From: Culex pipiens pallens
Taxonomy: Eukaryota > Arthropoda > Insecta > Diptera > Culicidae
DNA length: 64,000 bases
Assembly: GCF_016801865.2 (NCBI RefSeq)
Contig: NC_068937.1
Location: 66,135,665 to 66,199,664 of the forward strand
Reading direction: 5' to 3'
Below, in pieces: positions 55,185-64,000 of the stretch. The translations under genes were made by a program, and so were the position numbers. Numbering within the stretch: position 1 is the stretch's first letter; each line of letters opens with the position of its first letter. The notes under the pieces are model-generated. The model was not told where the DNA came from. It worked only from the letters and a program-made list of their open reading frames with translations, and made no database searches.

Positions 55185-56113
55185 TAACTGTTGGAGTGCC
55201 CCAAGGGAGTAACTTGGGTCCGTTACTGTTCTTGCTCTTCATCAATGACATCGGCAAACTGCAGCTCAACGGGAAAACTCGACGGACATCGTCCTCCTGA
55301 ACAACTTCTTCAGAACGAACGTGCTATCCCTTAACCTTGCTAAAACCAAATACATGATAATCCACTCGTCAAGGAGGAGAGTTCCAGATCACCCTCAACT
55401 TATTGTAAACGGACAGACTGTTGAAGAAGTTTCCAGTTATCCCTTTCTTGTCCTTGTTCTTGATAGTACCATGTCCTGGACTGCTCATATAAGGGCCCTC
55501 AAGAGCAAACTCAGCTCTCTGTGTGGAATATTTTTGAGAATCTCGTCGTTCATTCCTTACCGACAAATGAAAATGCTGTACTTTGCTTTGGTACATTCCA
55601 GAATCCAGTACCTAGTTGCAAACTGGGGTGCAGCCTGTAAAACGGATCAACACGACTTACAAGTTCTTCAAAATCGCTGCCTGAAAATTATTTCACGCAA
55701 GCCATTGCTGTTTCCTACAATTCAACTTTACTCGGATTGTACTGATTCGATCCTTCCGGTGAAAACATTGTATGAACTACAAACTATGATGCTGCACCAC
55801 AAGATCTCAACGGACGCCAAGCAACACCACAACTTTGCACTGAGGAGAAGGGAGTCATCTCGCACATCCCGACAACTAGGAGATTTCAAAAAGTTGTGCA
55901 ATGCATTGACAACTGACTGCAAAAAAAACGACTACCATCGCCGCCTTCAAACGGTTACTCACCATCAACATGAAGCAGAGAATCCACCTTTTTGTGTAGA
56001 AATCAAAACTAATGTTCTGTTACATCTCGTTTCATGCCACCACCGCCCGCCGCACAACGCCCGCCGCACAACGCCCACCAGCAACCGCCCATCGCCAAAC
56101 GCCACTCATCTTA
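55185..56113 (+). pseudogene. non-LTR reverse transcriptase fragment (catalytic motif deleted)
   Basis: The frame begins VGVPQGSNLGPLLFLLFIND, then a deletion removes the YxDD segment. It resumes LNLAKTKYMIIHSSRRRVPD and continues through HSRIQYLVANWGAACKTDQH and LYELQTMMLHHKIST to 56113. The frame is broken there by a Harbinger-like element and resumes at 57825 as SQQLPQPLVIITKSLHRM before its stop. CR1/L2-like group. The 5' part is absent. Confidence 0.8.
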
Positions 56114-56536
56114 GTGCATCTCCAGCGCGGGTAGCAAACATCGAAGCAAATCAAATTTGCACCCGACCCGAAGTTAAAGAAAAATTTAAAAAAATGTAGA
56201 ACAATCTAACACGAATAAAAAAAATAAGAAAAAAAGATTTTTTTTTTATTTAAAAAAAAATAAATAAAAAAATAAAAAGATATAAGAGAATTACAAATAA
56301 AAATATTTTATTTTTTTTTTAAATGATGAATAAAAAATCCGAAAAAAATAAAAGAAAAATTAAAAAAAATAAGGGCGCTGCAAATTTTTTTTTCTGATGT
56401 TTATGTCGACTCTGGCCAAAGTCGAAGGGAGGGGGGGAAGCAAAAAAATATAAAAATTGAAATTACAAGCCACGGTATTGACATTTTAATGAAAAAAGTG
56501 TTTAAAATTTCATTTTACATCTGCCTAGTTGTTTTG

Positions 56537-56937
56537 GCAGTGCGTGGCCGAAAGGTTACGCTGTCCGCTTAGTAAGCGGATGATTCTGGGTTCGATTCCC
56601 ATCTGCTCCAACCTTCCATCGGATGAGGAAGTAAAATGTCGGTCCCGGCCTTGGTTGTTAGGCCGTTAAGTCATTCCAGGTGTATGAGTCGTCTCCATGC
56701 CATAAGTACAAACAACACACCAAACCAAGCCTACTCCGGTGGAATCGCTGGCGGCGGTTGGACTCGCAATACAAAGGTCGTCAGTTCAAACACTGGGGTG
56801 GAAGGTTCCTTGGAGTAAAAAGAGGTTTGGGTGCTCTCCCCATTCAAGCCTTCGGACTCCTAGGTTCGAGCAGAAACTTGCAATAGAGACCACAAAAGAC
56901 CCGGGGGTCGTTAATGTGGATGGTTTGATTTTTTTTG
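56537..56937 (+). mobile_element. dimeric tRNA-type SINE with 10-bp duplication
   Basis: Flanked by AGTTGTTTTG at 56527-56536 and 56938-56947. First unit: anticodon arm TCCGCTTAGTAAGCGGA, T arm TGGGTTCGATTCCCA, acceptor end CTGCTCC. Second tRNA-like unit near 56745-56815 (GGTCGTCAGTTCAAACACTGG). The tail is T-rich. It is about 97 percent identical to the SINE at 60646. Confidence 0.9.
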
Positions 56938-56947
56938 AGTTGTTTTG

Positions 56948-57350
56948 CAATCATTAGTTTTCGAAATATCTTTGTATTTACGAAAAATTTTGCGGTGCTG
57001 TACATTTTAGATTGTTTTCAGTTGATTAGACTTCTATTTTCATGGAAAGTTTTTTGGATAAATATGTTTTTCCCCTGATTTTTCAGGCCAATTTTGAAGA
57101 GGGGTGGCGACATAAACTTCAAAAAAAATTGCAACGCCGTAATTAAGAAAAAAAAATAATGAACCAAAAAAATCAAAAATAAATTTAATAAATAAAAAAA
57201 ATCAAAAATAAATTTAAAGAAAATATAAAAAAAAAGAAATTTTAAGCTTTTTTAACGCATTTTAGAATTATTAAATTTTAGAATTTTTAATTTTTGAATT
57301 TCTGAAGACATACAAAAATCTCCGAAACACGCATTCAAAACTTTGCCCCC
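56948..57350. repeat. dispersed repeat and AT-rich interior of the Harbinger-like element
   Basis: 56991-57115 is the diverged copy of 3528-3740. 57340-57400 has an inverted repeat around CGGTACTTGTCGGGTA and TACCCGACAGGTACCG. Confidence 0.6.
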
Positions 57351-57827
57351 GGCTTGCCGGTACTTGTCGGGTATCAGAAAATGAGTACCCGACAGGTACC
57401 GACACACATTTTTCTTCTACAGATGAACTTGAGATCAAATTTGATACCTGCTTTGCTACGCGCGGTGGGAGACTCGGGGGCAAACTCGAGAGCAAATTTG
57501 GTGGGAATCAAATCGGGTAGCAAATGGTTTAACTTTCGACATTTTCAAAAAATAAAATTCTTTGAAATTTTCAATAGGATTAAAAAGTTTAATAAACTTT
57601 TAGCATTTCTAGGCATGAATCAACACATAATTATTGATTTTGAAGGTAAACGAGAGCAAAAATTGATAAAAACCCATATTTGCCTCCCGCGGTGGGCTTG
57701 TTTCGGTGGCAAATTTGCTACCCTAGCGGTGGGGATGACGGAGTTTTTTCAAGGTGGCAAATTTGATCTCGGTATTCATGAGCCGGGTGCAAATTTGATT
57801 TGCACCCCAGCGCTGGAGATGCCCTTA

Positions 57828-58010
57828 GTCAACAACTACCACAACCGCTCGTCATCATCACCAAATCATTACATAGAATGTAGTTAGAATATAAGAAATG
57901 CACTGCCTTAAAAGAGCTTAGGCCTAGGGGGGTGCCACTTCAGGGTTTCGAAGCGGATTCGGAGCCGCTCCAAAACCTTGAGACCCGCTCCCTCTGTTTA
58001 GCCGAATCTG
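57828..58010 (+). other. 3' end of the retrotransposon fragment and flank
   Basis: The reverse-transcriptase frame interrupted at 56113 ends here at a TAG near 57882. No further feature. Confidence 0.5.
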
Positions 58011-58300
58011 TGTAATTTAATTCAGAGTGTTGGTTTTGACATTTCGTTTTGTTTGTTTATGTTTTGGAAAAACGTGTTTTTCCAATCGTAAACTTTTGAG
58101 GTTGAGGTTGCGGGAGAATGTGTGGCCACGGAGCGACTGCCGGAGAAGTACACGAAGCGACCCTCCGGCGAAGTGCCTTGCACCAAAATTGAGTGATTCG
58201 TGGAAACGTGGGCTACTGTATCCGGTCAAGCAGCGAGCCACGGAGCGACCAACCGGCAAAGTATACGGCGTCCGGTGCTGCTGTCGGTCTGGAATCTGGC
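58011..58300 (+). other. GC-rich gene-like debris
   Basis: A repeated CGGAGCGAC phrase (58131, 58231) and short broken frames. No family recognised. Confidence 0.3.
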
Positions 58301-58576
58301 CGCTGCCCTAAGACCGAACTGACCAAAACGGGTTCTGCTGCTAAGAAGGGAACAGCGGAAAAGGCTGCTGATGCCGACGCCAAGACCAAGAAGACTGCGG
58401 TCGGCGCCAAGAAACCAACCCCGGTGCCACTGGAGCTGCTACTGCTAAGAATAAGGGCGCGACCGGAACGAAGAAGGCTGCCACGAAAAAGCCCAACCAC
58501 CAAGAAGGTCACCGCCACCAAGGGGGGGCAACAAGAACGACGTCAAGGCCGCGGTCAAGAAGCTGTACGGCGTCAG
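58300..58576 (+). pseudogene. RpL23A-like pseudogene fragment
   Basis: 58306-58412 encodes a Lys/Ala-rich stretch (SAAKKGTAEKAADADAKTKK) like the N-terminal extension of insect ribosomal protein L23A. After frame changes 58530-58574 reads NKNDVKAAVKKLYGV, which matches the L23A core (ANKNHVKAAVKKLYDIKV). The rest of the protein is absent. L23A is part of the large ribosomal subunit at the exit tunnel. The match is short, so the call is tentative. Confidence 0.45.
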
Positions 58577-58629
58577 TTTTTTTCCTTTTTCGACAAGTTA
58601 GATGGTTTTAACAACGATTTTACTTACAG

Positions 58630-59060
58630 GACTTGAACAAAACATCTCCGGCACGTCCGCAGTCACCTCCTCTGTCGAAGGAACAACAATCTTTATACAA
58701 TCCGGGTCTTTGCATTAACCGCTGGAAGATCAGGCCTCGCCAACAAGATGGCTCTTCTGACGGAGAACCCACCATGCAGCAGGCCGCCCAGGAAACCAGG
58801 AAGGGTCCAAAAAGCGCCCTGCCGTAACCCCCCTCCCCACGACGTGGCCAAACCCGGAAACCTGGAACCGCTTAAGTACAAGAAGTGGAAAGACGGCGAA
58901 CGGTGCATGTCGTATAAGCCGGACGACCTCTACATCGAAACAACGAGCACCGACCGGAGGATTGGTCATCGGGAAACAAGGGCAAGAACCAGCCGGAATA
59001 TCTAAGCCAGTGGACGACCCGAGGAAGGCGGCAAGGCTTAGTTCAATGCGACGATCAAAA
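58630..59060 (+). pseudogene. broken coding sequence, possibly Tudor-domain SMN-like
   Basis: 58840-58940 reads VAKPGNLEPLKYKKWKDGER then CMSYKPDDLYIET. KYKKWKxGxRC recalls the start of the Tudor domain in SMN/SPF30 proteins, which bind symmetric dimethyl-arginine in snRNP assembly. The following residues do not continue the domain well. Treat as unrecognised unless a search supports it. Confidence 0.25.
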
Positions 59061-60300
59061 CTTCGGAGTGTAGAACAAAAAGTGTTAACTGCCGGACGAC
59101 GGCCGGCAATGCCGAGTGTTCTACGATCCGGAGCTGGGACGAGCACGCGACGGAACACGAATAGACGTTCGCAGAAACACAAGCTGGATCAGCTAAAGCG
59201 TGAGCTGACCTCAAGAACTGGGAACCGGGAGCCCGCCTACACGGGTCAACTTTCGACGAAGATGCACATAGAAGCTCTGGAGTTATGTGGATGTACATCC
59301 TCGATGGTATCAGACTTGGACAACATTTCCAGGCTTGCTGGCCTAGACCCGAAAAGTATTCAGAATCGTAATAATGCACTGATGTGAAAAACAACGTCCT
59401 GCGTCGTCTTGTGGTGAACCGGTCCGACGAGGACCTCCTTCGACACGTAGTCGTGTTTCGGGACATCGGATCGGTGACCGGAGAGATGCGTCCACTGGTT
59501 CTGGTGGGGAGGTCTCGATGAAAACGGTGAGGATGACTTTGATCGAGATGGCGGTATAATCCGCAGGGATCGGATTGCGTTCATAAAATACAACCTTGGC
59601 ACGTTCTACAGCAGTTGAAATTTGTGTACTTTTCTTACATTGAGTAGTTCTTAAAGCGGTATACGCACTTCGGAAGGAACCGGTCAAGGAAAATGTTAAA
59701 TGGGCAGCAACTGCAGCGAAAGCAAGCCAGAGAAGATGACGAAAAGCCACAAGAAATCGCTCCCTCTCCCCTTTGTTCTGCTGTTTGCAAAGCTGTATCT
59801 TGACCCCTTTCCTTCCGATCTGCGTACTAGCCTTAGCATGAGCATGAGCATGAGAGATCACCCATGGTTGCCCCTCCGTTGCTGAACAGAACCGTAATAT
59901 CCTTTCAGCACTACTGATCATAGGCTTCGACGATCTAGTGGTGTTTCCCTTATCAACAGCATGTATGAATGCGCCGAAAAGATAAAACACCATGATTGCT
60001 AACCTTCCGATCTGCGTACTAGCCTTAAGCGAGAAACACCTGACCAACACCTGGGTTGACCAACGACATTTGAGGGATGGACCCCGAAGGAAGGACTATG
60101 GTCACTCTGATAGCCTCGATCCGTCCTTGATCCCAGTTCTATCGCGTGCAGCTCCTAGCCGCATAACTGTCTATCATCATCGCCGCGATACAGGAGTCCG
60201 ACAGTCAGGAACTCGTTTATGACTGCAGTATTCAGGCCGTTGACCTGCCGACGAAATGGTCCATCGACCCGGCGAATGTTGGCACCGATCCTTCCAGGTT
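59061..60300. other. gene-like debris, both strands; 27-bp duplication
   Basis: A minus-strand frame (59343-60050) is open for 235 codons and includes VVFYERNPIPADYTAISIKV and, in another frame, KHDYVSKEVLVGPVHHKTTQ. Both look like protein but I cannot name a family. The phrase CCTTCCGATCTGCGTACTAG occurs at 59812 and 60005, so part of the open frame is a recent local duplication. I do not call it a gene. Confidence 0.3.
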
Positions 60301-60523
60301 GTGATGCCACTGATTCCACGAAGCGAGGGGCGCGACAATAGTAAAAAATTAAATAAATTAATTAATTAACTGCCGAAATTAACAAATTAACGAAAAATTA
60401 ATGATTGTTTACGATCAAAACATCGCCACCTCTTTTAACACCACATTGATTTGACAGTTCGACATTGCGCACGATTGTTGTTTTTGGAGTATTTTTTTTG
60501 TCGTCGAATAGTCGGTCTACGAT

Positions 60524-61470
60524 TATGGCGGAGATCACTCCGGTGGACATTCCGGCGGCGGAGATTACTTCAATAGTTGAAGCGGCGACCGGTAGCCGGT
60601 TCATCGATCGCAAGAATAAACAAGGTGGTGGCTACAACAATCACGGAGCAGTGCGTGGCCGAATGGTTACGCTGTCCGCTTTGTAAGCGGATGATTCTGG
60701 GTTCGATTCCCATCTGCTCCAACCTTCCATCGGATGAGGAAGTAAAACGTCGGTCCCGGCCTTAGTTGTTGTTAGGCCGTTAAGTCATTCCAGGTGTAGG
60801 AGTCGTCTCCATGCCATAAGTACAAACAACACACCAAACCAAGCCTGCTCCGGTGGAATCGCTGGCGGCGGTTGGACTCGCAATCCGAAGGTCGTCAGTT
60901 CAAACACTGGGGTGGAAGGTTCCTTGGAGTAGAAAGAGGTTTGGGTGCTCTCCCCATTCAAGCCTTCGGACTCCTAGGTTCGAGCAGTAACTTGCAATAG
61001 AGACCACAAAAGACCCGGGGGTCGTTAATGTGGATGGTTTGATTTTTTTTTTTGACAACAATCACGACGGCGATGGCGGTGGTGGACACTCAGATCAGCA
61101 TCTGCAACTGAAGCAGGAGCTATCTTCCCAGGTGTGCGTTTGGTTGCAACAGGTGATTGTGTCACCAACTTCTGACTAACCAACTGAAACATAGCACAAT
61201 CCGGCAGGTTAACCTCCTTTTTTGTGTACAAAATTGAAACTCGTTTCAGGATCAATTGCCACCCCATAAGTTTCCGGGAAATGGTGGTGGCACCCTTGCC
61301 GTTGGCGAACCTGGTGATCAGTTTAACGATGATGTTCCGCAGCAGCACCACCACCAGTAACTGGATCAATGACCCTCGAGAGATTTTCGTGATAACCGTC
61401 AGTCGGAGAACGACCGTTGGCAGGAGCCTCCGGCCAACGGAGGTGGAGGTGATGGGTGACTGTTCCTACA
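60524..61470 (+). pseudogene. two-exon gene copy disrupted by SINE, family not recognised
   Basis: Exon 1 starts ATGGCGGAGATC at 60524 (MAEITPVDIPAAEITSIVEA, then ATGSRFIDRKNKQGGGYNNH). It is interrupted at 60646 by a SINE and resumes at 61055 (HDGDGGGGHSDQHLQLKQEL then SSQ) up to a donor at 61131. The 119-base intron ends at TTTCAG (61249). Exon 2 reads DQLPPHKFPGNGGGTLAVGE and DQFNDDVPQQHHHQ, then TAA and TGA, after which the same frame goes on as PSRDFRDNRQSENDRWQEPP. The SINE and two stops kill it. Low-complexity Gly, Gln and His tracts suggest an RNA-binding or regulatory protein; I do not recognise it. A poly(A) signal AATAAA lies near 61544. Confidence 0.55.
60646..61054 (+). mobile_element. 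dimeric tRNA-type SINE with 12-bp duplication
   Basis: Flanked by ACAACAATCACG at 60634-60645 and 61055-61066. The first unit is an almost complete tRNA cloverleaf: GGAGCAG/CTGCTCC acceptor, TCCGC-TTTGTAA-GCGGA anticodon arm (TGT), T arm TGGGTTCGATTCCCA. The second unit has GTTGGACTCGCAATCCGAAG. The tail is poly-T. Intact duplication and 97 percent identity to 56537 indicate recent activity. Confidence 0.92.
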
Positions 61471-61559
61471 CGGTTAAACCGACTAGATGGCATGCGCCCG
61501 GACAGTTCCGGAAATACGGTCGCGTTCCTGGTTCCGATCCCAAATAAAATGTACAAGCA

Positions 61560-61759
61560 TTACATCACTCCGCTGTCCCAGAATCTTCCCTTCAACAGAT
61601 AAACAGTCGATAGTATGCTGGAGTGCTAATAATAAAATTGTGAAATTGTGCTTTGAAATATAAACTAAAGTCTAAATTACTTGTATTTGTTAAATAATGA
61701 CAAATTGCAAAATAAATTCAATTTTCAACTGCAGTTTTTTTTTCGCAAAAAAAGAAATC
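61560..61759. other. intergenic, no gene
   Basis: AT-rich sequence between two convergent gene copies. Confidence 0.4.
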
Positions 61760-61789
61760 GTTGTTTGTAGTAAGCTGTAAATCCCCAGC

Positions 61790-62446
61790 AGCCATCGTTG
61801 TCCCGCTGTCCCGTCGTACTCCCCGGAGCGATTCACTTGCTATGATGGTGTTGGCAATTTGCGGTTTTTTGCTGCTGCGGATTTCGATTCTGACCCTGCT
61901 GCCGATAATGATAACAGTGGATGATTTTGCTGATCCTCCTGTGCTGCTGGTTAGAATTCGAGTAGCTCTCCCATCCCTAGATGAAGAAATTGGGGAAACT
62001 GTTGGGAACTTCCGGCGGCGGGGCATCGAATGCTGCGCCGTCTGTTTGTTCGTATTCAGATCGAACCATCTAAAACAAAGATAAAATTAATCAAAAATCT
62101 CCCATCGTTCACAAATTCCCTTCTTACTTGTCCCCCCGCCTATCCTCTGATGGTGCTGTTGCTGCTGCTGTTGCATCGTCGCCATCAACGAACTCTGCGA
62201 ATGAAGCTGCTGCATCGCCGGACGTGGCACCAGATGCTGCAGCCTCGGCTTTCTCGGCATGCTTGGCATCATCCACACGCTCAGATCCAGCTGCAACCTC
62301 GCCTTCCTCTGCTCAAACCGGACCAAATCCCCCGAGTCGTTCAAAGCGTCGTACTCCAAATCATCCGGCGTACCGCCGATGTATCCGTTTCCCCAATCCT
62401 CCACTGGAAGATGCGTGTCGAAGCCAAAGAATTGTGGCCGCGACAT
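61790..62446 (-). pseudogene. PAT1-like (mRNA decapping factor) gene copy, N-terminal part
   Basis: Exon 1 on the minus strand starts MSRPQFFGFDTHLPVEDWGN and has DDLEYDALND; FFGFDTxLP and EYDALNDETFG are the N-terminal marks of insect PAT1 homologues, which link deadenylation to decapping in P-bodies. After a frame change it goes on EGEVAAGSERVDDAKHAEKA to SEDRRGDK and a GTAAG donor near 62134. A ~75-base intron ends in TTTTAG near 62060. Exon 2 starts MVRSEYEQTDGAAFDAPPPE then VPNSFPNFF and a stop; the rest is Gln/His-rich in the same frame. The frameshift and stops suggest a pseudogene. The match is from recall of the family and should be checked. Confidence 0.45.
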
Positions 62447-62479
62447 CGAAAATGCGTCGCTGACATTTTTTCCCCCTGA

Positions 62480-62925
62480 AACTTAATCAAAACACAAACA
62501 CTTGACAGTTGTGCGATAGAAAGCGACACGAGGCAAATCAATGTTTTCAAAGCAGGTGTGGAGCTGTCAAATATCCAATAACGCGAGGAATTTAATTCCT
62601 TAATTGATTAAATGCAAAAAATAATACATTAAGGCCAATGTCACGCCCCTCGCCACGAAGCTTTCACCGGTCAGCAGCAAACGAATCCGCTAACATTCAC
62701 GTGAACGAAGTTGACATCCAGGGAGTGCCGGGCGGTTAAAAAGAACCTTTCATACTGCGAGCAGGAGCTGTCGTAGCTCATAACGCGGAAACAGACCAAG
62801 CAATTTGATGTTTTTATTTATTTAATTTCTTGTACCAGGTACCTAAATTGAACTAATTTCTATGTTTAAGCTTAGCAAACAAAATAAAGTTTATTCAAAG
62901 TATACATTTATTTCTTAAAAAACTT
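62480..62925. other. no gene seen
   Basis: No supported feature. 62865-62920 has AATAAA-like motifs on both strands, perhaps the 3' end of the minus-strand remnant that follows. Confidence 0.3.
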
Positions 62926-62939
62926 ATTTTTTTCTCTTA

Positions 62940-63290
62940 CAACATTGTACTAAGGGCAAACATACGAACCACCTGGATGAAAAAGGTAGAAGAGAAATAA
63001 TACAATGATCGGGTAGCGCTCCATCGCGTCCAAGATCTTGACCGTCTTGTTCGCCCCTGCCAACTCCCGCACTAGCGCTCTGAGAATAAAAAAAATGTTG
63101 ATCGGTTTGGTTCAGCGAGTCCTTGGACATTTCCGTCATCTTTGTATACCTCGACGGCCAGACGGGGTAGGGAAAGGGTGATCAAGAGGCCCAAAATTCC
63201 CAGCAAGTTTCGGGTCAAGTCGTGGTTGCTGCGTGCCTCCCACGACAGTTTGACGTACGCGTTGACGATCCCGAGCATGGGTAAATAACA
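62940..63290 (-). pseudogene. two-exon gene remnant, family not recognised
   Basis: On the minus strand MLGIVNAYVKLSWEARSNHD and LTRNLLGILGLLITLSLPRL form a likely membrane-protein segment that ends at a GTATAC donor near 63152. After TTCTCAG near 63082 one frame reads ALVRELAGANKTVKILDAME then RYPIIVLFLFYLF and stops, with AATAAA downstream. The two parts are not in frame as spliced by the visible sites. I do not recognise the protein. Confidence 0.35.
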
Positions 63291-63329
63291 AGGGAAATGC
63301 GTAATAATACATTTCTCTGGTATCAATAC

Positions 63330-64000
63330 CAAATTTTGGTATTCCTGGACCCTTTAAAATTTGTCTTGAGGATTATGCAAGAGCAAAATGTGGTATCATA
63401 CCAATTTAAGGTATTGTTTTGATATTGCAAAATTGCAGAATTTGTCAATGGTCGAACACCATATATTGGTATTCTTTTGGTATTACAGTGTTTTATCAAA
63501 TTCCTCTGAAACTATGGGAAAATGTTGACCAATTTTGACAAAATAATTAATTTTGCGCTAAAATGATGTATCAAAGCAAATGCCTTCATTGAAAACCGGA
63601 AATTTCAAACTTGATTTTAAACATTTTTGATATACCCCCTAAAGAAATTACTTGAAATTGTGGAAAATTTTCTAAGTCAGGATGGTACATTTTGGTATTA
63701 TTTTGGTATTAAAGTGTTTTATCAAATTCCTCTGAAACTATGGGAAAATTTTGACCAATTTTGACAAAATAATTAATTTTGCACTAAAATGATGTCTCAA
63801 AGCGAATGCTTTCATTGAAAACCGGAAATTTCGAACTTGATTTTAAACATCTTGATATACCCCCTACAGAAATGATTTGAAATTGTGGAAAATTTTCTAA
63901 GTCAGGATGGCACATTTTGGTATTATTTTGGTATTGAAAGGTTTCATCAATTTTCTCTGAAACTATGGGATTTTTTTTTACCAATTTGGACAAGATAATA
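63330..64000 (+). repeat. tandem repeat, period ~225 bp, running off the window
   Basis: GTGTTTTATCAAATTCCTCT and what follows recur at about 63487 and 63714, with a third start near 63937. Units are rich in TTTGGTATT. The left part (63300-63480) has GGTATCAATACC-type palindromes. Confidence 0.85.

Larger units (their letters stand above)
56114..57824. mobile_element. PIF/Harbinger-like element, TTA duplication
   Basis: Left end GTGCATCTCCAGCGCGGG and right end, inverse, GGGCATCTCCAGCGCTGGGG; both are followed inward by CAAATCAAATTTGCACCCG. TTA flanks both sides (56111-56113 and 57825-57827). A 3-bp TTA target and G-initial ends fit PIF/Harbinger. Further CAAATTTG motifs occur inside (57430-57500, 57700-57760). 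No transposase frame. It holds a SINE and a dispersed repeat. Confidence 0.75.

Noticed and set aside
59343..60050. 235-codon minus-strand open frame as a gene
   Set aside because: It contains a recent local duplication, mixes frames of protein-like pieces and has no recognisable domain.
56537..61054. tRNA genes at the SINE heads
   Set aside because: The tRNA-like units are within dimeric SINEs with target duplications and poly-T tails; the T stem has a mismatch.

Overview
The window is eukaryotic and looks like a mosquito genome, most likely Culex or a close relative. The signs are a very high load of nested transposable elements, CR1-type retrotransposons whose ORF1 carries a PHD finger, SINEs built from two tRNA-like units (compare the dimeric-tRNA Twin SINE of Culex pipiens), short introns, and TE families typical of culicine mosquitoes. 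Species is an inference. Two 100-base runs of N (16188-16287, 37791-37890) are assembly gaps. I see no intact multi-exon host gene. Host sequence consists of one well-formed exon of a cullin-2-like gene (32272-32499, minus) and several decayed gene copies: sorting nexin 5/6-like, AFG3-like AAA protease, PAT1-like, RpL23A-like and some unrecognised ones.

Layout. 1-6930: nested DNA transposons, including a hAT element with 8-bp target duplication (4620-6645) that carries gene fragments. 6930-9667: decayed CR1-like retrotransposon. 11818-15990: about 26 copies of a 141-bp satellite split by a SINE. 17180-21777: foldback element with 0.9-kb arms, itself hit by a hAT element rich in GACTCC hexamers. 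22050-22880: second foldback. 23236-29831: large element with similar ends holding a sorting-nexin pseudogene, 164-bp tandem repeats and a long CA run. 29960-31130: 388-bp tandem repeat. 32272-32499: cullin exon. 33805-36400: a GGAGTC hAT copy split by a Transib-like element whose ends begin with the heptamer CACAGTG. 37115-44651 (minus): full-length CR1-like element with open ORF1 and ORF2 and a 22-bp target duplication. 45943-53760: diverged 142-bp repeats invaded by piggyBac-like and mariner-like MITEs, a composite insertion with an AFG3-like pseudogene, a small spliced noncoding-looking unit, a BEL/Pao gag relic and a 5'-truncated retrotransposon. 53866-55030 (minus): Ty3/gypsy 3' end with LTR. 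55185-57900: retrotransposon fragment split by a PIF/Harbinger-like element. 58000-63300: broken gene copies and SINEs. 63330-64000: a 225-bp tandem repeat running off the window.

The genes here are almost all selfish elements, so the main logic is insertion history. Several insertions can be dated relative to each other because the window also holds the matching empty site. The most notable coding feature is the CR1-like element at 37115-44651. Its PHD/RRM-like ORF1 and its endonuclease/reverse-transcriptase ORF2 lie in one frame separated by a single UAG in a context that matches the known CARYYA readthrough motif, and its ORF1 holds six near-identical 69-residue FG-containing repeats.
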